DNA from: Zobellia uliginosa
Lineage (GTDB): Bacteria; Bacteroidota; Bacteroidia; Flavobacteriales; Flavobacteriaceae
Direction: 5' to 3'
Assembly (NCBI RefSeq): GCF_900156625.1
Contig: NZ_FTOB01000001.1
Span: forward strand, 744,001 to 808,000
Length of the DNA: 64,000 nt
Below the pieces are notes generated by a model. It searched no databases. It worked only from the letters and a program-made list of their open reading frames with translations, and was not told the DNA's origin. A program made the translations under genes and the position numbers. This document shows positions 35,816 through 43,987 of this stretch, in pieces; within the stretch, counting starts at the first letter, position 1; every line of letters begins with the position of its first letter.

Positions 35816-36003
35816 GACGTTCCGGTTGTGCTACAGGGCTCACAAGAACCACCACAATCAATATCGGTTTCATCCCCATTCTTTATCCCATCACTACAAG
35901 TGGGGTCATTTGTTGGTAGATTGTCATCATCGCTACAAGACACGACGAGGGTCATGGTAGCTAGACTTAGCATTAAAGAGAAAATTGTTTTTTTCATCAT
36001 CAA
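33766..36003 (-). CDS. Surface lipoprotein of two near-identical beta-helix-like units
   Basis: A 745-residue lipoprotein. The lipobox ends at Cys23, followed by SDDDN, which matches the Bacteroidota surface-export signal for lipoproteins. Residues about 35-58 are a small Cys-rich module (CSDGIKNGDETDIDCGGSCEPC) common in secreted proteins of this phylum. Then come two tandem units of 345 residues, about 60-400 and 405-745, rich in Gly/Asp and hydrophobic repeats as in parallel beta-helices (SLTIPAGTTI, AFIGVERGAKININGTA, GDWGGLVIAGDAPTNKG, GGDDGIEFFGGAV). It follows the TonB-dependent receptor by 44 bp on the same strand, so the two probably form an outer-membrane uptake pair in which this lipoprotein takes the place of SusD. 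The substrate is unknown. Confidence 0.85.
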   Translation of the reverse strand: MMMKKTIFSLMLSLATMTLVVSCSDDDNLPTNDPTCSDGIKNGDETDIDCGGSCEPCSTTGTSEDLEGDITEDTELDAATAYNLTGAYIVKSGATLTIPAGTTIKAAGGTAAFIGVERGAKININGTAAAPVVLTSGAANPAQGDWGGLVIAGDAPTNKGVDVTTEVGDLTYGGANAADNSGSITYLRVEYTGATFSNDKEFNGVSLFGVGSGTKFENVQSYMGGDDGIEFFGGAVNGVNLVSIGSGDDSIDFADGWTGNGTNWYIAEGAKAGIEGSNNGDDGNATPVTTTTLKNITVVGPVSEGALFFKEGGGNFTVENFFVSGADLGINVKDTDTEANARIDGDDLMISNIQFADTPAEFAATNYAGTNTDFYVEGVATGAGNGAAAPDWAAGWTTGLSNSAAASQLNLAGEVTGDVELDANVEYLLTSGFVVKEGGSLTIPAGTTITATGGTAAFIGVERGAKININGTATNPVVMTSGAENPAQGDWGGLVIAGDAPTNKGVDVTTEVGDLTYGGANAEDNSGSITYLRVEYTGATFSNDKEFNGVSLFGVGSGTTFENVESYKGGDDGIEFFGGAVDGVNLVSIGSGDDSIDFADGWTGNGTNWYIKDGAKAGIEGSNNGDDGNATPVTTTTLKNITVVGPVSEGALFFKEGGGSFTIENFYTEGVDLGINVKDTDTEANARIDSDALSITTIEFASPAAEFSATNYAGANTDFYTEGDATGAGNKAGEPEWAAGWTVGL

Positions 36004-36047
36004 AGGTTTAAATAGTTAGGGTAATAGGTTATAATCAGTATTTCTGT

Positions 36048-38891
36048 TTAAAAACTAAATGTTAGCGTAAGGGATAGATCCGACCCTCTTTTGTAGGAAA
36101 GGTCTGTTACCGGGCCATCTTCCAAAAATCCGGGGACCGCAGGGTTTACCGTATCTAATTTTCCTTCTGCATTTTCAGTAACCCTTTCAATAAGTGGATT
36201 CAATAGGTTTTTGGCACTGATGCCAATGCTGAAGTGTTCGTTCAGTTGCATAGATGAGATAAAATCAAGTGTTACGAAGCCTTTATCCATCAAATGTCCA
36301 CGTCCGGTACTGCCAAGTGCATAAAGCCTTTCTGAAAAATAGTTTGCGGCTATGGTGGCATTAAGGTCTTTGTTGTTCTTAAGTTCTTTGTAGAAACTAA
36401 GATCCCCGTTTACAATGATGTCCGAAGCACCTTGTAATGGGGCTTCCGTATTGGTAAAGGCCGCGGCTAAACTGGTTTCGCTGGCCACTTTTTCCGATTG
36501 TAATTTCTGGTTGGTGTTCAGGTAAGAGATATTACCGCCAAGACTTAATCTTTCTTCAAGAAAATCATCGGCAGTTTCAATCTCATTTTCAAATAGGTTT
36601 ACCCTAGCTTCCAATTCCACACCAAAAGCGGTAGCGCTATCTCCCGTGTTCGCATAACTCAAATCGTTAGCTGCGGAAACTACAAGGAAAGTGTTGATAG
36701 GGTTTTCTATGTACTTGGCAAATACGCCAAAAGAAAGAATCTCGCTCGAAGTAGGGAAAAGCTCCCACCTTAAATCAAAATTGTAATTGGTAGAGTTTTG
36801 TAAATCGGGATTACCGTAAGAATCTTGGGTAATGTCTTCTTGGAACAAGAAAGGCGCCCTTTCCTTAAACTGTGGTAAGGTGTATGTTTTACTTGTTGCA
36901 AACCTTAAGTTCTGCTTCTCGTTCAATTCGTATTTCAGGGCCAACGAAGGCAGAAACTCAAACGTATCCAATTTACTTGAATCTTCCCCAAAGGTGGTAT
37001 TCCAATTTATGTCTTGGGTTATTTGCTCTCCTCTAAGGCCGGCAAATAAAGTAAGTTTAGGATTGAACTTGTACTCTAAAGTAAGGAAGGCCGCATTAAT
37101 TTGCTGTTCCCCGCCAAATGTTTGTGGGTTCAATGCCCCTGGAATAGAAGCACCTCCTCTAAATGTTCCAATTTGATAAAGTCCGGAACTCAATGGGTTT
37201 TGCTCAAAGTACTCATCAATTTGTCTGATATCGACCTCGGGTTGGTCATTAGGTCTTAAAAAACGATAGTTGAATTGCGTTGCGTCAAAATCGACCGATT
37301 TGAACCTGCCATTGTAGCCAAGGGTCAATTTTCCGTCAAAGCCATCGTCTTCGTTCTCCTTGAATTTGTAGGTAGCGGACAAGTTTGCCGCAATTTCCTC
37401 TTCATCCAACTCTTGAAAAAAGCGATGGTTTTCAGAAGCCGCCGAAACCAAGGCAAAAGACTTAGGGCCGTCAGGTTTGTAGTTTCTTACGGGCAACACC
37501 GTATTTTGACGCCTGTCCGGAACTAGGTTTTTTACGTAGTTGTAAGCTCCTCCCCAGTTCACATCAATATTCTCAGAAAGATTATGCTCTCCCAATAATT
37601 GATGTACATATAAGGTGGTTCTTTCAAAAGTGGCACGCTGTATAAAACCGCCACCTTCCGGTGCATCATCTTCCCTATCTAAAATCCCGAAAAACTCTTG
37701 TTGTTTTTGACTTGAGTTGTTTAAGACCAACAGGTTGTACTTAATGTTATGCTCGTTGTTGATTCTATAACCTACGTTACCCATTAGGGTCGTAGCCGTA
37801 GAATAATCGAAAGTGGTAAAGTCAAAAGCCGAGTTCGGAAGACCGTTACCTACGTTGGGCTGACCGTTATTGATTCCTTCGTTATAGCTATGCTTGTTAC
37901 TAAAAGACGCTACCCCAAAAATGCTCAATCTAGATTCTTCACCTATAGTATAAGAGTCACCCCCTTTAAGTGAAAAGCTTGAATTGACCGGTGTGCCTAC
38001 GGTTTCCCTGTTCCAACTGGTATCGAAAGTATCGGAAAATGGATTGTTGGGAATATCCGCGTTATAGAATCCTGAAAAGTCGGGACCGTCGTTCAAATAG
38101 AAATCTTCAATGCCCAAGGCTTCGGTGTTTCCGCCAACAGAGGCGCTGACATCAAAAAAACCGTCTCCGTTGTAATTTCTGGAAACGATATTGACGTTTG
38201 CCCCGCCGAAGTCTCCGTAATTGGCGGCATTATACGTCTTGTCGATTCCGATAGATTCAATAATACTTGACGTAAAAACACCTAGGTCGATGTTCTTTTT
38301 AGAAGTGTTGTTGGAAGGCAACGGAAGACCGTTCAAGGTGGTGATGTTGAATCGATCTCCTAAACCTCTTACATAGACGTTTCCGGAGCCTTCTTCCTTA
38401 GAGATTCCGGTTACTTTGGTAACGGCAGTGGCGGCATCACTAACACCTTTACGGGCCAATTCTTGGGCGCCAATAGAAGTTTCAAGGGTGATGGCTTTTT
38501 TCTGGTCAAGTAAAAGCGCGGCTTCAGAGTCTTTTCTTGAAACCGTAGTTACGACGACCTCGCTTAGTTCGAATCCGCCTCCGGCACTCATAGGTACGTT
38601 AATTGTGGTTACCTTTCCGGCTACAATGGTTACATCGGGGATGTCTACGGTCTCATATCCCAAATAACTATAGGATACAGTGTAGGTGCCCGGCTCAAGA
38701 TTTGCTATCTCATAAAGGCCGTCAAAATCTGATGTGGTACCTATGGTGGTACCTTTTATAACAACATTGGCAAAGGGTAATGGGTCGTCATTTAACTCTT
38801 TATCAGTAAGTTTGCCAATGACGCTTCCCGTATCTTGGGCACAGAGGTGAAATGTGAAAAGGAAAAGGGTAATACAGTATATTAGTCTCAT
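36048..38891 (-). CDS. TonB-dependent outer-membrane receptor
   Basis: A 947-residue receptor with a signal peptide (ending LCAQ), an N-terminal carboxypeptidase-regulatory-like beta-sandwich (about residues 23-105: GSVIGKLTDKE... PFANVVIKGTTIGTTSDFDGLYEI), a plug domain (about 120-250, with VYVRGLGDRFNITTLNGLPLPS and IESIGIDKTY), and a large beta-barrel ending LTLTFSF. It does not carry the SusC-specific pattern and no susD gene is adjacent; the partner seems to be the duplicated lipoprotein downstream. It is divergent from a PhoB-like regulator gene, so phosphate-related control is a reasonable inference. Confidence 0.93.
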   Translation of the reverse strand: MRLIYCITLFLFTFHLCAQDTGSVIGKLTDKELNDDPLPFANVVIKGTTIGTTSDFDGLYEIANLEPGTYTVSYSYLGYETVDIPDVTIVAGKVTTINVPMSAGGGFELSEVVVTTVSRKDSEAALLLDQKKAITLETSIGAQELARKGVSDAATAVTKVTGISKEEGSGNVYVRGLGDRFNITTLNGLPLPSNNTSKKNIDLGVFTSSIIESIGIDKTYNAANYGDFGGANVNIVSRNYNGDGFFDVSASVGGNTEALGIEDFYLNDGPDFSGFYNADIPNNPFSDTFDTSWNRETVGTPVNSSFSLKGGDSYTIGEESRLSIFGVASFSNKHSYNEGINNGQPNVGNGLPNSAFDFTTFDYSTATTLMGNVGYRINNEHNIKYNLLVLNNSSQKQQEFFGILDREDDAPEGGGFIQRATFERTTLYVHQLLGEHNLSENIDVNWGGAYNYVKNLVPDRRQNTVLPVRNYKPDGPKSFALVSAASENHRFFQELDEEEIAANLSATYKFKENEDDGFDGKLTLGYNGRFKSVDFDATQFNYRFLRPNDQPEVDIRQIDEYFEQNPLSSGLYQIGTFRGGASIPGALNPQTFGGEQQINAAFLTLEYKFNPKLTLFAGLRGEQITQDINWNTTFGEDSSKLDTFEFLPSLALKYELNEKQNLRFATSKTYTLPQFKERAPFLFQEDITQDSYGNPDLQNSTNYNFDLRWELFPTSSEILSFGVFAKYIENPINTFLVVSAANDLSYANTGDSATAFGVELEARVNLFENEIETADDFLEERLSLGGNISYLNTNQKLQSEKVASETSLAAAFTNTEAPLQGASDIIVNGDLSFYKELKNNKDLNATIAANYFSERLYALGSTGRGHLMDKGFVTLDFISSMQLNEHFSIGISAKNLLNPLIERVTENAEGKLDTVNPAVPGFLEDGPVTDLSYKRGSDLSLTLTFSF

Positions 38892-39035
38892 TATCTAGTT
38901 TTATAACGCCGCAAATAACGCTACGTGAAGTAAAAGTCGAGTTATGTGCATGTTAAACCTTTATTGCGATAAGGTTAGCCTAATGTTACTATATTAAATC
39001 AACGTTAAGAGGCCCCAGAATGTCGGTATTATATT

Positions 39036-39043
39036 TACTTTTG
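39036..39043 (+). promoter_or_regulatory. Candidate -7 box for the PhoB-like gene
   Basis: TACTTTTG fits TAnnTTTG, 26 bp before the ATG, in the 178-bp divergent region with the TonB receptor. I could not find clear direct repeats of a Pho-box type here by eye. Confidence 0.45.
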
Positions 39044-39069
39044 ACGAAATAACCATCTTTACACACCTT

Positions 39070-39756
39070 ATGAAAAAGAAAGACATTAAGATATTATTGG
39101 TAGACGACGAGCCGGACATTCTAGAAATTGTCGGCTACAATCTTACTACCGAAGGCTATCAAGTCTTTACGGCCAAGAATGGAGTTGAAGGCGTAGCCAT
39201 GGCAAAGAAGAAGCAGCCCCATTTGATAATACTGGATGTGATGATGCCCGAGATGGACGGTATAGAGGCTTGTGAGACGATTAGAAACACGGCCGGACTG
39301 GAGAACTCTATCATAACCTTTCTTACGGCACGCGGCGAAGACTATTCGCAAGTGGCCGGTTTCGATGCCGGGGCCGACGATTATATTACCAAGCCCATTA
39401 GACCGAAAGTTCTGGTCAGCAAGGTGAAGGCTCTTTTAAGAAGGTTAAAGGAAGAAAGTGCCCCGCAGGATGATATTGTTAAGGTGGGCAATATTGTCAT
39501 CAATAGGGAAGAATACAAAATAATGAACGATGGCGAAGAGATTGTTCTGCCCAGAAAGGAATTTGAACTTTTGGCCTTGTTGACCTCAAAACCCAATAAG
39601 GTTTTTAAAAGGGAGGTCATACTAGATAGGGTCTGGGGCAATGAAGTCGTGGTCGGGGGACGTACGATCGACGTGCATATTAGAAAGCTTCGTGAGAAAA
39701 TCGGGGAGCATCATTTCAAGACCGTAAAAGGTGTAGGCTACAAGTTTGTGCTCTAA
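39070..39756 (+). CDS. OmpR/PhoB-type response regulator
   Basis: A 228-residue regulator. The receiver domain (about residues 6-122) has the acidic pair DDEPD, the phosphoacceptor Asp in LILDVMMPEMDG, and the conserved Thr and Lys (FLTARGE, YITKPI). The C-terminal winged helix (about 133-228) has the OmpR motif VWGNEVVVGGRTIDVHIRKLREKIG ... VKGVGYKF. Together with the PhoR-like kinase 137 bp downstream it forms a PhoBR-like system. It is divergent from the TonB receptor, a likely target. Confidence 0.94.
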   Translation: MKKKDIKILLVDDEPDILEIVGYNLTTEGYQVFTAKNGVEGVAMAKKKQPHLIILDVMMPEMDGIEACETIRNTAGLENSIITFLTARGEDYSQVAGFDAGADDYITKPIRPKVLVSKVKALLRRLKEESAPQDDIVKVGNIVINREEYKIMNDGEEIVLPRKEFELLALLTSKPNKVFKREVILDRVWGNEVVVGGRTIDVHIRKLREKIGEHHFKTVKGVGYKFVL

Positions 39757-39794
39757 TAAAATCTACATCGTTAAGTAATACGTCTTTTTTATAG

Positions 39795-39802
39795 TAATTT
39801 TG
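39795..39802 (+). promoter_or_regulatory. Candidate -7 box for the PhoR-like operon
   Basis: TAATTTTG fits TAnnTTTG, 91 bp before the kinase start, suggesting separate transcription from the regulator gene. Confidence 0.4.
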
Positions 39803-39893
39803 GGCCGTTCTCCCCTTGATTAGGTTTTGAACGCCGAAAAATGCCCTGAAATGACGTATAAAGTTTCCGTAGCGAATATTAAACACTTTTTTT

Positions 39894-40970
39894 ATGCCTC
39901 CTAGATTAAGAAGGTCATACCGCTTTGCGCTACGGTCTTCTTTTATGATTACCGTAATCTTTGTTTTGCTGTTGGCGTTGTTTTTGCTCCTCTTCAATGC
40001 TTTTAATTGGGTAGTCATTATCGTTACCTCTTTTTTATTGTTTCCTATTAGTTTTACCGTTTTACAGGTGCGGATAGAAAAATTTATTTACCGCCGGATA
40101 AAGAAAATTTACGATGATGTAGCTATGTTGGAGACGTCGTCAATTGTCTCCGGTCCTATTACCACCGACATGAAAACCCTTACCGAGGAAATCGGGAAAT
40201 TTGCCAAAGACAAACGTATAGAGATCGATACCCTTAAAATTAGGGAGGAGTACCGAAAAGATTTTCTTGGCAACGTATCGCATGAGCTTAAAACACCGCT
40301 GTTTACCGTTCAAGGTTATATAGAAACCCTTTTAGATGGGGCGATAGACGATAAAAATGTACGCCGAAAGTACCTTCAAAGGGCCAGTAAGGGGGTGGAT
40401 CGGCTTATCTATATCGTGAAAGACCTTGACCTTATTACCAAATTGGAGGTAGGCGACCTTAATCTGAAGAGGGAGCCTTTTGATATTATTGAGCTCATTC
40501 AAAATGTCTTCGACCTTTTGGAAATGAAATCGGCCAAAAAGAAAATCATACTTACTTTTGATATGGAGTATGACGAGCCTATTATAGTATTCGCCGATAA
40601 GGAAAAAATACAGCAAGTTGTAACCAATTTTCTTGTAAACTCCATAAAATACGGACATACCAACGGTACTACCGAGGTAAGTGTGGAAAACCTGATCAAG
40701 AACAAGGTGATCGTAAGGGTGACCGATAACGGCGAAGGTATTCCCAAACAACACATACCCCGCCTTTTTGAACGTTTCTATAGGGTGGATAAAAGCGGTA
40801 GCCGCAGCGAAGGTGGTTCAGGTTTGGGCCTTGCTATTGTAAAGCATATTGTTGAGGCACACGGGGAAAAGATATATGTGGAAAGTGAAATGGGTGTAGG
40901 TTCGGAATTTTCTTTTACTTTGGAAAAAGCAAAAGAGAAACACCTGGCCAAAGCCTCACCAAAAATTTAA
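39894..40970 (+). CDS. PhoR-like sensor histidine kinase
   Basis: A 358-residue membrane kinase with two close N-terminal helices (about residues 16-35 and 38-58) and almost no periplasmic loop, so it likely senses a signal through the membrane or a partner, as PhoR does. The phosphoacceptor His lies in FLGNVSHELKTPLFTVQGY (about residue 131). The ATPase domain contains VVTNFLVNSIKYG (N box), VTDNGEGIP (G1) and GGSGLGLAIVKHIVE (G2). The PAS domain of E. coli PhoR is not visible. Neighbours downstream (trmB, LysE, ATL) are tightly spaced, forming one operon. Confidence 0.92.
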   Translation: MPPRLRRSYRFALRSSFMITVIFVLLLALFLLLFNAFNWVVIIVTSFLLFPISFTVLQVRIEKFIYRRIKKIYDDVAMLETSSIVSGPITTDMKTLTEEIGKFAKDKRIEIDTLKIREEYRKDFLGNVSHELKTPLFTVQGYIETLLDGAIDDKNVRRKYLQRASKGVDRLIYIVKDLDLITKLEVGDLNLKREPFDIIELIQNVFDLLEMKSAKKKIILTFDMEYDEPIIVFADKEKIQQVVTNFLVNSIKYGHTNGTTEVSVENLIKNKVIVRVTDNGEGIPKQHIPRLFERFYRVDKSGSRSEGGSGLGLAIVKHIVEAHGEKIYVESEMGVGSEFSFTLEKAKEKHLAKASPKI

Positions 40971-40980
40971 TTTTATACCA

Positions 40981-41649
40981 TTGGGAAGTAAAAACAAACT
41001 GAAGCGCTTTAAGGAAAACGAGACCTTTTCAAATGTCATTCAACCTAGTAGGGAGGCCGTAAAACAAGGTTTCGAGTTAAGGGGCAAGTGGAACGATTTT
41101 TTTAAGAACGACAACCCTATTGTATTGGAACTGGGCTGTGGTAAGGGCGAATATACCGTGGGCTTGGCCAAGCAGGATCCCAATAAGAATTTTGTAGGTA
41201 TCGATATCAAGGGGGCAAGGTTGTGGCGTGGGGCCAAGACGGCACTCGAGGATGATCTCAAGAACGTAGCCTTTTTAAGAACACAGATCGAATTGGTAGA
41301 CGAACTCTTTGCCAAAGATGAGGTTTCCGAAATCTGGATAACCTTTCCCGATCCCCAAATAAAGTACAAACGCACCAAGCATCGCATGACCAACCAAAGT
41401 TTCTTGGCCAAATACAAGAAAATATTACGTCCTGACGGACTAATGCACTTAAAGACCGATAGTGAGTTTATGCATGGTTATACCTTGGGACTCTTGCATG
41501 GTTTAGGACTGACGGTGAATTACGCCAACCATGACGTATACAAGAATGAAGGAAGCCCAAAAGAGGTTTTGGAACTTCAAACTTTCTATGAAAAACAGTA
41601 TCTTGAAAAAGGAAAACCCATAACCTATATCCAATTTAAGGTTCACTAG
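40981..41649 (+). CDS. trmB: tRNA (guanosine(46)-N7)-methyltransferase
   Basis: A 222-residue SAM-dependent methyltransferase that makes m7G46 in the tRNA variable loop. The SAM motif is VLELGCGKGEYTVGLAK, followed by FVGIDIKGARLWRG and the TrmB signature EIWITFPDPQIKYKRTKHRM. The start is TTG at 40981, 10 bp after the kinase stop; no upstream ATG or GTG fits. It is probably co-transcribed with the kinase and with the LysE gene, which starts 3 bp after its stop. Confidence 0.95.
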   Translation: MGSKNKLKRFKENETFSNVIQPSREAVKQGFELRGKWNDFFKNDNPIVLELGCGKGEYTVGLAKQDPNKNFVGIDIKGARLWRGAKTALEDDLKNVAFLRTQIELVDELFAKDEVSEIWITFPDPQIKYKRTKHRMTNQSFLAKYKKILRPDGLMHLKTDSEFMHGYTLGLLHGLGLTVNYANHDVYKNEGSPKEVLELQTFYEKQYLEKGKPITYIQFKVH

Positions 41650-41652
41650 GCC

Positions 41653-42282
41653 ATGTTGCATCTTTTGATTCTATTTTTTGCTACTTTTTCGGCGGCCTTT
41701 GTAGCGACGGTACCACCTGGGCTGTTGAACATGAATGCGGCAAAGGTAAGTGTGGAAAAAGGTAAGCTGAACGGAATTATTTTTTGCTTAGGGGTGGCGA
41801 CCGTAGTCATTCTTCAGGCTACCGTTGCGGTCTATATTTCAAGGTTTTTGCATAAAAATCCCGAAGTAATAGATGTGCTTTTAAGAATTGCCCTTGCGGT
41901 CTTCGGCTTTTTTATGGTGTATTTTTTTATCGCAGGGCGAAAAAACAAAAAGAAGGCGCCGAAAATTGTAAAGGTCAGCAAGAAGAACAGTTTTTTTAAA
42001 GGAATGTTGTTGGCCGCATTGAACCTATTGACCATACCCTATTATAGCGGACTCAATATCATGTGGAACGCCTCCGGCTGGATCAAATTTCAGGCTTGGG
42101 ATATCCTTGTATTCATTTTGGCGGCAGGTAGCGGAACCTTTACGGTACTCTATATGTACGCGGTGTACTTCAATAAACTTGAGCATAAATCGAACCGGTT
42201 TTCAAAGAATAGTAACTATATTATCAGCGCGCTCATGTTGGTCTTGTTGATTATAACTATTTTAAGAATCGTATTTCGGTAA
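41653..42282 (+). CDS. LysE/RhtB-family exporter
   Basis: A 209-residue membrane protein with about six helices and the family pattern VPPGLLNMNAAKVSVEKGKLNGIIFCLGVATV near the N-terminus. LysE-type exporters remove amino acids from the cell. The substrate is not predictable. The stop overlaps the next gene's start by one base (TAATG), so the pair is translationally coupled with the ATL gene. Confidence 0.87.
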   Translation: MLHLLILFFATFSAAFVATVPPGLLNMNAAKVSVEKGKLNGIIFCLGVATVVILQATVAVYISRFLHKNPEVIDVLLRIALAVFGFFMVYFFIAGRKNKKKAPKIVKVSKKNSFFKGMLLAALNLLTIPYYSGLNIMWNASGWIKFQAWDILVFILAAGSGTFTVLYMYAVYFNKLEHKSNRFSKNSNYIISALMLVLLIITILRIVFR

Positions 42283-42626
42283 TGAATCCTGACAATAAAA
42301 ATTTCTTTCAGAAAGTATATGAAGTGGCCCGGCTCATACCCGAGGGGCGCGTGACGTCTTATGGGGCCATTGCCAAATATCTAGGGGCCGCCCGTAGTGC
42401 GCGAATGGTCGGTTGGGCCATGAACGGAGCCGGTAGTATGCCGGAAATACCCGCTCATAGGGTGGTCAATAAAATCGGGTTGCTTACAGGGAAACACCAT
42501 TTCGACGGTACCAACCTTATGCAGCAGTTGCTCGAAAATGAAGGGATAACCGTAGTTGACAACCAAATTGTCGACTTTGAAAAGCACTTTTGGGATCCCT
42601 TCAAGGAGTTGGGTGGCCCGGCTTAG
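42282..42626 (+). CDS. Alkyltransferase-like (ATL) protein
   Basis: A 114-residue protein of the O6-alkylguanine transferase fold. The active-site motif that is PCHRV in MGMT reads PAHRVV here, so the acceptor Cys is Ala and the protein cannot take alkyl groups. The DNA-binding helix with its Arg finger is kept (GAARSARMVGWAMNGAG), as is YGAIAKYLG. Such ATL proteins bind O6-alkylguanine and hand the lesion to nucleotide excision repair. It is the last gene of the PhoR-trmB-LysE operon. Confidence 0.92.
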   Translation: MNPDNKNFFQKVYEVARLIPEGRVTSYGAIAKYLGAARSARMVGWAMNGAGSMPEIPAHRVVNKIGLLTGKHHFDGTNLMQQLLENEGITVVDNQIVDFEKHFWDPFKELGGPA

Positions 42627-42628
42627 GG

Positions 42629-43975
42629 CTAGTTGAAGGTGAGCGTGAAAACCGTGTTCTCTTTTGAATTAACTTGAATGGTACCTCGATGTAGGCGCAT
42701 GATCTGTTTTGATAGACTAAGGCCTATTCCCGTACCTGTATTTTTGGTGGTAAAGAAGGGCACGAAAACTTCATTGATCAGCGCTTCAGGTATTCCTGCG
42801 CCATTGTCAATAACCTGAACGAATTTCTTATCTTTTGAATTAAGGCCAGCTTTGAATATGATTTTGCCATTGGGGTTGTCGGCAATGGATTGTTGGGCGT
42901 TTTTACCTAGGTTTAATAATACCTGAACCATCTGTTTTACATCTACGTAAAGTTCTAAATCGTCGGGGAGTACGTTGGTTTCTATGGTGATATTTTCGTG
43001 TTCCGATTTATTTTCCAATAGAAGGCTTACTTTATCGAGTAGGGTCTCGGCGGGTATAAGTTCTCTTTCCGGTTCCGGTACGCTTAAGAACTTGCGGTAC
43101 GACTGTACAAATGTCATAAGGTCGCTACCTTGGTCTTTAATGACTTCCAGTCCTTTTACCGTACTGCGTAAATGTTCTTCCGACAATTCCCCGATATCCA
43201 ATAAGGTTTCCTCTTTTTTATAGTACTTGAGAATCGATTCGGAAATTGAGGTAATCGGGGTTATGGCATTCATGATTTCATGGGTGAGTACCCGAATCAA
43301 TTTTACCCAAGAGTCCGTCTCTTTTTCTTCCAGCTCTTTTTGTATATCCTGTACTATGACCAGCAGCAGCGCTTGGCCGTCTACACTTATGGAGCTTGCT
43401 TTTAGCGCCAGTTCCCTTTTTTCCCTTTCATTGACAAGTTGGTATACATTGCTTTCAAAGGGCTTCAATCTTGAGAACAGCTCATATAGTTTTTCGTCTA
43501 TTTGGTTCAACTGCTTCACATGGTTCAAGGGGTGATAGTTGAACAGCGTTTCTATAGTAGGGTTGGCGAAGAGAATATGGCCTTGGGGGTTAACGGTCAT
43601 AATACCTATGTCGGCCTGTTTTAATATTTCTTGATAGAACTGTTCTTGGGCCTGTTTTTTTATATGGATATTTTGAATGGCAGAATTGAGTGTATTTAAG
43701 CTTTGGTTCAGTTCTTTTAATGATTTAACACTGAGTTTTTCGGGGAAACGAAGCGTAAAGTCTTCATTTTTGATCGCATCGAAGAAATAAGCGATTTTAC
43801 GATTGGTCTGGTTGACAAAATGGATTAAGGAAAAGGTTTGTAAAATGAGTAGGAGGAAGAAGAGACCTGAAAAAATATATCGTTCCGAAAAAAATAAAAA
43901 TCCTAGGCCAAGGGCAGTGACTGTAAGTAGTACAATGCGCAAGACCAATTGAATATAAATGTGTTTGCTTACCAT
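42629..43975 (-). CDS. NtrY/NtrB-like sensor histidine kinase with PAS
   Basis: A 448-residue membrane kinase with two helices at the N-terminus (about residues 8-27 and 33-53), a linker, a PAS domain (about 115-215, ADIGIMTVNPQGHILFANPTIETLF), then the H-box VLTHEIMNAITPI (about residue 240) and ATPase domain with N box LLNLGKNAQQSI, G1 DNGAGIPE and G2 NTGTGIGLSLSKQIM. It is encoded 12 bp after the sigma-54 activator on the same strand, and they form a two-component pair. They are divergent from a TolC/ABC export operon, their probable target. Confidence 0.93.
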   Translation of the reverse strand: MVSKHIYIQLVLRIVLLTVTALGLGFLFFSERYIFSGLFFLLLILQTFSLIHFVNQTNRKIAYFFDAIKNEDFTLRFPEKLSVKSLKELNQSLNTLNSAIQNIHIKKQAQEQFYQEILKQADIGIMTVNPQGHILFANPTIETLFNYHPLNHVKQLNQIDEKLYELFSRLKPFESNVYQLVNEREKRELALKASSISVDGQALLLVIVQDIQKELEEKETDSWVKLIRVLTHEIMNAITPITSISESILKYYKKEETLLDIGELSEEHLRSTVKGLEVIKDQGSDLMTFVQSYRKFLSVPEPERELIPAETLLDKVSLLLENKSEHENITIETNVLPDDLELYVDVKQMVQVLLNLGKNAQQSIADNPNGKIIFKAGLNSKDKKFVQVIDNGAGIPEALINEVFVPFFTTKNTGTGIGLSLSKQIMRLHRGTIQVNSKENTVFTLTFN

Positions 43976-43987
43976 TTTAAATACGGC

